From assembly GCA_034440575.1 (NCBI GenBank), contig JAOTOL010001655.1:2806001-2870000 (forward strand): DNA of 64,000 bases, given 5' to 3'. Below are positions 57,116-64,000 of the stretch, in pieces; position 1 is the first letter of the stretch; each line of letters opens with the position of its first letter. The notes under the pieces are model-generated. The model ran no database searches and was not told the DNA's origin. It saw nothing but the letters and a program-made list of their open reading frames with translations. The position numbers were made by a program, and so were the translations under genes. This DNA comes from Imbricaverruca yamaguchii. Its lineage: Eukaryota; Arthropoda; Thecostraca; Neoverrucidae.

Positions 57116-58115
57116 GGCGCTGATACACGCGCCGGCTCCCGACACGGCCCGGTCGCCTGCTGCAATCCGCATATCGTAGTCGCGCCGACAGGAGCTCTGA
57201 CCTCGCTGCACGGTCGTGTACGGCGCACAGGAAACCTGCACTCCACTGCTCCCCACATTCCACGGTCAGCCATCTGGCCGCTTTCCGCCACTGAGCGGGG
57301 ACGGTGCGACGATTCAGTGACCCGCCCGTCGACTACAGCGCGCGCTGACCGCGGTCAACCGCAGAAGATGTGCCCGCCCATCCATTCGCCAGTCATTGCT
57401 GGCCTTCCCGGGAATTGTTGCTGAGGCTCAACAGCCTTCAGATGAATGGGGTGTTGGGCCTTTCGCTCGGCCACATCTTCTGAGAAAACAGATGGGGTGG
57501 TTTCTTTCTGGGGTCGAAAGCGACAGAGTGCAGGGAAGGTGCCGTCGCTGCGCTCTGCCAATGGAGCTATTACAGGCGGAAGACGACACGAGACAATATC
57601 GCAGTTATACGCCAAGATCAAATATGGGCACAAGTAACTACACGGTGTCGATTTCTGGGGAATTTCCATCACATCGAAAGTATCGTCACTGCGCATTAGG
57701 TGCCCAGCCTGATTTTCCTCGTCAAGGAACATTGTCTTCGCTTTGAAAAAAGCGGAAAAACAGGCGCCTGTATTAGGGATACACAGATGTTCCATATTCA
57801 TGCTAATGAATGCATACAAGTTATACCCAAGTCACGATGTGACAGTGCATGAAGAACGCCCATACCAATGGGCTTACAGAGCTTCGCGGATTTCACCCAA
57901 CCGCATCGCAGCTGATTAGAATATTAGGGCTCCTTTATTTCATTTTCGTGCAAGCTCCTTACACACAGTTAGTTATTTGAGTTTAAGTGGGCTTCGACCA
58001 AAGCTCCTTACACGCAAATGTTTATGCCATCTGTAAATGTGACATAGCTTACTAACAATAGCACAAAAGGGTGATGCACCAAGTAACACCAAATACGAAC
58101 GAGGGGTGAAGCAAA
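57116..58115. other. No recognised feature
   Basis: Shc intron sequence without identified exon or repeat. Confidence 0.45.
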
Positions 58116-58118
58116 CTG

Positions 58119-58176
58119 TTGGTTGGTTATTAAAATTTAGGGGCGCGTCGATTGCGTTGGTCATGCAACGCCCATT
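58119..58176 (-). repeat. Copy of the dispersed GCGC family with (AACC)n tail
   Basis: The plus strand reads GTTGGTTGGTTATTAAAATT then TAGGGGCGCGTCGATTGCGT then TGGTCATGCAACGCCC. This is one of the best-preserved copies. On the minus strand it ends in AACCAACCAAC. Confidence 0.65.
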
Positions 58177-58620
58177 GAAGCTAACTGTGCCAATGAGTAA
58201 AGGGTAAGGACGAAATACACTTAATTTTCCAGGGGTTTGCTGTTCTGAGAAGTTCAACGTTGTTGGAAGATGCAATGTGGAGGGGGTTGAATGATGGGAC
58301 TGGTGTTTGGTGCGCCGGTGGCCCTTCCTCGGGCAGGTTGGGAGGGGGAGACCAGTGCTTGGCGGACCGGTGGTCGTTCCTCAGACACGTCTGGGGTTGG
58401 GGAGGGGGTTGGGGGAGACTAGTGTTTGTGGTGTGCCGGTGGTCCCGCCTCAGGCAGGTCCTTTGGCATCAGGACGTGTGCCACGCGCACCGCCGTTACG
58501 CATCCATCTTGACCCGGCCGTCCGTGCTTCAGCTTCCGCCGCGCATCAGTCACACCACTTGGTCAACCCCAGCGCAGGCAAAACACCAACGCCGCCGGCA
58601 CGTGCGCCCGCTCACAATCA

Positions 58621-58762
58621 GGGGAAGAGTAGTCTAGAGGTAAGTTTCCTGTTTCACAATCGAAAGATTGTGGGTTCGAGTCTGACCTGTCGTTACTCTT
58701 CGTCCACAACCAATCGGAGTGAGAGATTGGCGACGATAAGTGACTCAACGGTCAACGTGTCG
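58621..58762 (+). mobile_element. tRNA-derived SINE
   Basis: The head reads GGGGAAGAGTAGTCTAGAGG with an A-box-like TAGTCTAGAGG. GGGTTCGAGTC follows as the B box at 58672-58682, with tRNA-like spacing and a CAATCGAAAGATTG anticodon-stem-like hairpin. The body GTGAGAGATTGGCGACG and ACTCAACGGTCAACGTGTCG matches the copy on the other strand at 51.0 kb. Confidence 0.75.
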
Positions 58763-58967
58763 CAAATCAAATAACCACCACCGCTCACAATCACACGACA
58801 ACCACGCATTCACATATGTTGCGGTTTGTTCAACATAACAAACCGCTGCAAATTCACCTATCTACACATAACCAACTTTCACACAAGCAGCACGAGGCGT
58901 GCTTTCCACGAATCCAGACACATCCAACGAGCATCCGACACCGCTCGTCTCACGAGCCCCAGCTTAC

Positions 58968-59202
58968 CGAGTCTCCGCCGGACGCGAACGAGATGTTGGG
59001 CATCTCGTGCGACGTGATCACCTGGCCCTCTTCCAGTGTGGTCAGCGTCAGGCGGCTGCTGGTGATGGTGAGGCTGACGTTGCTGCCGGCCTGGTCCATG
59101 ATGGGCTTGTCGCCCAGACTGCGCGTCATTTTCTTGTCGAGCCGCGGCTTCCGGTCGACCGACTTCAGGCCGGCCGCCTCGCACACCCGCGCGATGCACT
59201 CT
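58968..59202 (-). CDS. Shc adaptor, PTB middle exon
   Basis: The 235-bp exon enters in phase 2 after GCTCGCCGTCAG and leaves in phase 0 at TCG|GTAAGC. It encodes ECIARVCEAAGLKSVDRKPR, LDKKMTRSLGDKPIMDQAGS, NVSLTITSSRLTLTTLEEGQ and VITSHEMPNISFASGGDS. VCEA, the L-T-x-S-S-L-x-L strand and H-x-M-x-x-I-S-F-A-S-G-G-D are hallmarks of the Shc PTB domain. The junction to the next exon reads [16 protein letters not shown], as in other Shc proteins. Confidence 0.96.
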
Positions 59203-59299
59203 CTGACGGCGAGCAGAGCAGGTCAGAAGAGGTCGGGTCGGCTCAACCGTTCCCAAATCACCATCTCCGCCACTTTGGCAGGGCGGGTGGTCAGATCAG

Positions 59300-59450
59300 A
59301 TCGGGTCAAGTCAGGTTAGGTTAGGTGAGGTGAGGTGAGGTGAAGTGAGGTGAGGTGAGGTGAAGTGAGGTGAGGTGAGGTGAGGTGAGGTGAGGTGAGG
59401 TGAGGTGAGCTGAGGTGAGGTGAGGTGAGGTGAGGCAAGGTGAGGGAACA
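59300..59450. repeat. (GAGGT)n microsatellite with TTAGG-like start
   Basis: The tract starts GTCAGGTTAGGTTAGGTGAG and continues as some 25 GAGGT/TGAGG pentamers with GAAGT variants. Two leading TTAGG units equal the arthropod telomere pentamer. Confidence 0.93.
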
Positions 59451-60115
59451 TGAGAGTTCGTTAGTTGGTTATTTTAGTTCAAGAGCACTTCGAGCAAAAT
59501 ATGTGGTCATTTATCGCTCGTAACGTTCAAGTGAGTCAGAGCCCTGTACAGTGCTATCGAGGTGAACAGATGGCCGAAATCCGAAGGGAACATGGGATCA
59601 TCAGCCCGCAGGCTGGCGCTGTGACCCACACGACCCAGTTCACATGTGGTTAGAGCGGTTCATCGCCTCAGAGATATACTATATATTCGCCTGCAGGATC
59701 AAGTCTAAATCAAGCCGAATTGCTCCTCTCATACTGCTCTCAAGGTACATGGCGAGCGAATTGGGCTAAGACAAATTTACCTTTGGCGAGCGGCTCAGGT
59801 AAGACCATCTTCACATCACCGACGAATGGATGCGGAACTGAAATTTCACACCAGCCTTGTCCAAGCACAAGCATCAAATAGCGCCATGGAGTGCTATTTG
59901 ATGCTTGTGCTTTAACGGAGATGGTGGAAACAGGATAAATCAATTTTCTGAGCAGAACAGCCGCCTCGTCAAAAGACCACGTATGTGTTGTACTTAGATA
60001 CATACCGCAACAACCTACAAGCCTTTGGAGGCGACCGTACCTGTTTCCGAGGGAGCAGGTAGCACCGGGAGCACAACATCGGACAGCAACAACACACCCT
60101 TGTCGATCGGCGTCG
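59451..60115. other. Shc intron sequence, short hairpin
   Basis: A palindrome around AGCACAAGCATCAAATAGC is followed by GCTATTTGATGCTTGTGCT (59865-59910), giving a nearly perfect 19-bp stem with a short loop. A weak (AACC)n-tail-like GTTAGTTGGTTATTTTAG lies at 59458. No exon was found. Confidence 0.6.
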
Positions 60116-60119
60116 CAGT

Positions 60120-61390
60120 GCACATCGCCGCACACATACACTGGGTCGGCGCGACCCCCGCAGTCAGACACACACATACACTGGGTCGGCGCGACCCCCG
60201 CAGTCAGACACACACATACACTGGGTCGGCGCGACCCCCGCAGTCAGACACACACATACACTGGGTCGGCGCGACCCCCGCAGTCAGACACACACATACA
60301 CTGGGTCAGCGCGACCCCCGCAGTCAGACACACATACGCTGGGTCGGCGCGACCCCCGCAGTCAGACACAAACATACACTGGGTCGGCGCGACCCCCACA
60401 GTCAGACACACTATCACACTGGGTCGGCGCGACCCCCGCAGTCAGACACACACATACACTGGGTCGGCGCGACCCCCCCAGTCAGACACACACATACACT
60501 GGGTCGGTGCGACCCCCGCAGTCAAACACACCATCACACTGGGTCGGCGCGACCCCCGCAGTCAGACACACGCATACACTGGGTCGGCGCGTCCCCCGCA
60601 GTCAGACACACACATACGCTGGGTCGGCGCGTCCCCGCAGTCAGACACACACATACACTGGGTCGGCGCGACCCGCGCAGTCAGACACACACATACACTG
60701 GGTCGGCGCGACCCCCGCAGTCAGACACACTATCACACTGGAGTATAGTAGGCGCGACCCCGCAGTCATATACATACATACACTGGGTCGGCGCGACCCC
60801 ACAGTCAGACACACACATACACTGGGTCGGCGCGTCCCCGCAGTCAGACACACGCATACACTGGGTCGGCGCGTCCCCGCAGTCAGACACACATACACTG
60901 GGTCGGCGCGACCCCCACAGTCAGACACACACACACTGGGTCGGCGCGACCCCCGCAGTCAGACACACACATACACTGGGTCGGCGCGTCCCCGCAGTCA
61001 GACACACACATACGCTGGGTCGGCGCGACCCCCGCAGTCAGACACACACATACACTGGGTCAGCGCGACCCCCGCAGTCAGACACACACATACGCTGGGT
61101 CGGCGCGACCCCCGCAGTCAGACACACACAAACGCTGGGTCGGCGCGACCCCCGCAGTCAGACACACACATACACTGGGTCGGCGCGACCCCCGCAGTCA
61201 GAACACTATCACACTGGGTCGGCGCGACCCCGCAGTCAGACACACACATACGCTGGGTCGGCGCGCCCCCAGTCACACACACATACACTGGGTCGGCGCG
61301 ACCCCGCAGTCAGACACACACACACTGGGTCGGCGCGACCCCCGCAGTCAGACACACACATACACTGGGTCGGCGCGACCCCCCGCAGTC
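60120..61390. repeat. Minisatellite, 40-bp unit
   Basis: About 32 units of 40 bp contain ACTGGGTCGGCGCGACCCCC and GCAGTCAGACACACACATAC. Several units have lost one C or a few bases. GGTCGGCGCGACC is a near-palindrome in each unit. Frames of more than 450 codons across it are artefacts. Confidence 0.96.
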
Positions 61391-61862
61391 AGTGGCTGTG
61401 GTCTCTGGGTGGCCAGAAGATCCGGTGATATACAGACGGCCTGGGCACGTGGCTGTGGTATCTGGGTGGCCAGAAGCTCCAGTGATCTACAGACGGCCTG
61501 GGCACGTGGCTGTGGTCTCCGGGTGGCCAGAAGCTCCGGTGATCTACAGACGGCCTGGGCACGTGGCTGTGGTCTCCGGGTGGCCAGAAGATCCGATGAT
61601 CTACAGACTGTCTGAGCACGTGGCTGTGGTCTCCGGGTGGCCAGAAGCTCCAGTGATCTACAGACGGCCTGGGCACGTGGCTGTGGTCTCCGGGTGGCCA
61701 GAAGATCCAGTGATCTACAGACTGTCTGAGCACGTGGCTGTGTTCTCCGGGTGGCCAGAAGATCCAGTGATCTACAGACTGTCTGAGCACGTGGCTGTGG
61801 TCTCCGGGTGGCCAGAAGATCCGGTGATCTACAGACGGCCTGGGCACGTGGCTGTGGTTTCT
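61391..61862. repeat. Minisatellite, 57-bp unit
   Basis: Eight units of 57 bp contain GTGGCTGTGGTCTCCGGGTG and GCCAGAAGATCCRGTGATCT. The array abuts the 40-bp array with no spacer. Although 57 is a multiple of three, the context is a Shc intron and no splice sites flank it. Confidence 0.95.
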
Positions 61863-63740
61863 GGGTGGACAACAGCCGCAGCTGATACCCACGGGTGACC
61901 CAAGATCTGAGCCCAATATCTGAGCAGACCGGAGACGCGGCACAGGCTCAGACAACAGCTGACACCCGAGAACCGGACACGGGCAGCCGACAAAAACAGC
62001 CGGCCTGCGGACAGAGGTCGTCGTCGTCGGCGGCGGCGGCCGTGCATGGCGATGGTGGCAGCCGCCGATATAGGCAGTGCCACAGCCCGCCCCACATGGA
62101 GATTTTGTCCCTTAACCCGCAAGTGACCGATTCTTTGCCCTTCCCTTCCTGGATCTCGAATAGCCGCGGGGCCGCTACCGCACGAGCGTAATATTTTGGT
62201 GCCTTGAAATGACTAGGCTACGTCTTCGAAAAAAATGCATATATCATAGATCATGTTAATATGACATCATAAAGTGATTCATATATGCCCGCAATTCCTC
62301 CCTAATTGCACGAATAATGAATGTTGGAAATAAATGAATGATTGGTATCAAGTACAAGTTTATATTTGGTATTCATGTCCTTAAGTGTAAAATCAACGCA
62401 ATCCAATCATAACCTGATTCAAGGTCACGCTAGATCGAGCGCATAAATGCTTTAAATGCACGACTTTTTCATGCTACAGGAGTATTTTGGTGCATTTATA
62501 TGACATAGTGCTCGAATGTCGATCTTCTATATGCCTATCAATGACACATCATGTGACCACGCGTCATTCCTGAGGCTATTGGGTGACTTGGGTCAAGTTC
62601 CGTTTTCACATTTAAAAAAAAATGCATAATCATAGGTTTCATTTCTTACCGTAAAAGGCTAAAAAGACGTAAAATCAAATGAGCACGCAAAGGTACTCTC
62701 AAGTGGTCTCCTATCAGCATACCGGTGTAATAATCGCATGAAAGACGTGATGGTATAGCGTTCGATATATAGCGTGCCATAGCTAACATTAAGGCATGCT
62801 GCGTTTGTCAAGGTCGGCATGTTTTTGCCAAGAGCTTGACACGACCTTATATGCGGTCTTAGCCTCTCATCTCTAGCACAATTATGAAGATAACAACGCT
62901 AGTTAAGTAACCAACGAAGATAGCCAATGAAGATGTCTATGTCTAACATAACTGTCTAACATAACTGGGCAATGACCTCATGCGAAAATATTTGGTATTC
63001 ACCCGATTTGAACACTTGCATGTGACTTCTGTAAATGCTACTTCCAATTTTATGAGTACGTGAACATACGAGCCGTTTTCAGACATGTTCTAAAGCTAAG
63101 CATACCGTAAAAAAATTAGGGCTTCTAATTTCACCTGACATGCGACATTATCGACAGCCTCGACGTAAACAAAATTAAACATGACACATTAATTGTGTTG
63201 GGCACCTCATAGCACCTCATTTCACCCCGTCGATTGGCTCCATAGTTCCTTTTCAAAACCCAGTGACTCGTTTGTATGAAAGCACGCCGTGACGCCGAGT
63301 GAACTGACTCGAGTCCGAGGCGTCCGTGATGTTCCCTCTCGACATTTCCATCGGCACTGTCGCAAAAATACGGGGGGAGTCCACCGGTCTCCCGAGGTCT
63401 TTGCACGGCACACCGGGAACCACGGCACACGTTCCGCAGAGTAGCCACACGCTGCGTCTGGTAGACCCAACGCTGGCGGCCGGTTGGCTTCTTCGGTTAC
63501 TCGAGGCTTAGTGGATAAGCTGGCCGCTTCTGGTAGAGGCAGCCTTGCAATTCAGGGACCAATGGATCTCACAGCTGGCTTGCTAGTATAGTCCTGCTGC
63601 ACATTGTGTTTTTTTGCGGGCGCCACCGGATCAGCATGTTGTCACCACACGCTACCGACGACACCAGCAAAAACAGCCGCACCACGCAAACACACGCACA
63701 CAAGCGCACAGAGTCGGAATGGGCCGCGAGCAGCACTCAC
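61863..63740. other. Shc intron, no recognised gene
   Basis: After a short GC-rich stretch with a CGTCGTCGGCGGCGG run near 62020-62040, the sequence is AT-rich and unassigned. A tRNA-Arg-like GGCTTAGTGGATAAGCTGGC occurs near 63506 but the rest of a tRNA or SINE is not convincing. Confidence 0.5.
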
Positions 63741-63811
63741 TTTGCGATCAGGGAGCGCGTGTCGAAATTCAGCGCCTTCATCGATTCTTTCACCTCCAGA
63801 CAGCCGATATA
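63741..63811 (-). CDS. Shc adaptor, early PTB exon
   Basis: The 71-bp exon enters in phase 0 after CTCGTATTTCGCAG and leaves in phase 2 before GTGAGT. It encodes YIGCLEVKESMKALNFDTRS and LIA plus two bases of Lys. It corresponds to the Y-x-G-x-x-E-V-x-x-S-M-x-x-L-x-F strand and helix of the Shc PTB domain. The N-terminus and start codon must lie beyond the right edge, so the gene is partial in this window. Confidence 0.92.
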
Positions 63812-64000
63812 CTGCGAAATACGAGGAACATCAATGCGATGATCAGAACACAGACGCAGGCTAGCAGCATTTAATCTAGGCTTTTACTCGGTCGTTACAA
63901 CAGGCTTTCACAAAACACAATGGGGAGGCTTTCACAAAACTGATGTTAAAAATTCCCCCAACCTCAAATCAGTCTCCATGTTGTCAATCATGCTTCATAT
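63812..64000. other. Shc intron, right edge
   Basis: Intronic sequence upstream of the first visible Shc exon. A GGCTTTCACAAAAC word occurs twice within 30 bp (63902 and 63928). Confidence 0.5.

Noticed and set aside
60025..61898. Two 460-codon plus-strand open frames
   Set aside because: They are translations of the 40-bp and 57-bp arrays; both frames read the same cycling peptide and no domain is present.
63495..63560. tRNA-Arg-like sequence GGCTTAGTGGATAAG
   Set aside because: Only the A-box part fits; the T-arm and acceptor stem cannot be drawn, so neither a tRNA gene nor a SINE is called.

Overview
The window looks like nuclear DNA of an invertebrate animal. Its genes are split by GT-AG introns, it carries several classes of animal retrotransposon and DNA transposon, and it is packed with minisatellites. 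Arthropod-type genes and a short TTAGG run at 59.3 kb would suit an arthropod, perhaps a crustacean, but the sequence does not fix the species. Nothing bacterial, viral or CRISPR-like was found.

Two multi-exon genes converge tail to tail. The first (+ strand, about 4.2-21.0 kb) can be assembled from eight exons whose splice phases all agree. It encodes an apparent type II membrane protein: a cytoplasmic domain with an in-frame 8-residue Gly-Asp-Ala-His repeat, one transmembrane helix, a Ser/Thr-rich stalk, a SEA domain split over three exons, one EGF-like domain, and a roughly 790-residue Glu/Pro/Thr repeat region ending in six arginines. I do not recognise this architecture as a named protein. 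Its first exon and start codon are not settled.

The second gene (- strand, 63.8 to 38.8 kb, continuing beyond the right edge) is the Shc adaptor. Seven exons encode the PTB domain, a central region with Grb2-type tyrosine motifs, and a complete SH2 domain with the stop codon. All splice phases match. The first exon(s), including the start codon, lie outside the window.

Between the two genes (21-38.8 kb) lies a transposon-rich spacer. It holds a hAT relic with a transposase C-terminus, two related I-clade LINE remnants in opposite orientation, a Ty3/Gypsy-type Gag fragment, a CR1/L2-type LINE 3' end with octamer tail, and a non-autonomous hAT-like element with a near-perfect 8-bp target duplication. 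tRNA-derived SINEs and a second dispersed family, both with (AACC)n tails, are scattered through the Shc introns.

The most unusual property is minisatellite density: about 25 independent arrays with units of 5-70 bp, covering much of every Shc intron and several introns of the first gene. Most units are not multiples of three and lack stop codons, so they produce long spurious open frames. One array at 14.7-15.9 kb appears to be an expansion of the 3' splice site and first bases of a SEA exon, so that many units carry an acceptor-like and a donor-like site.
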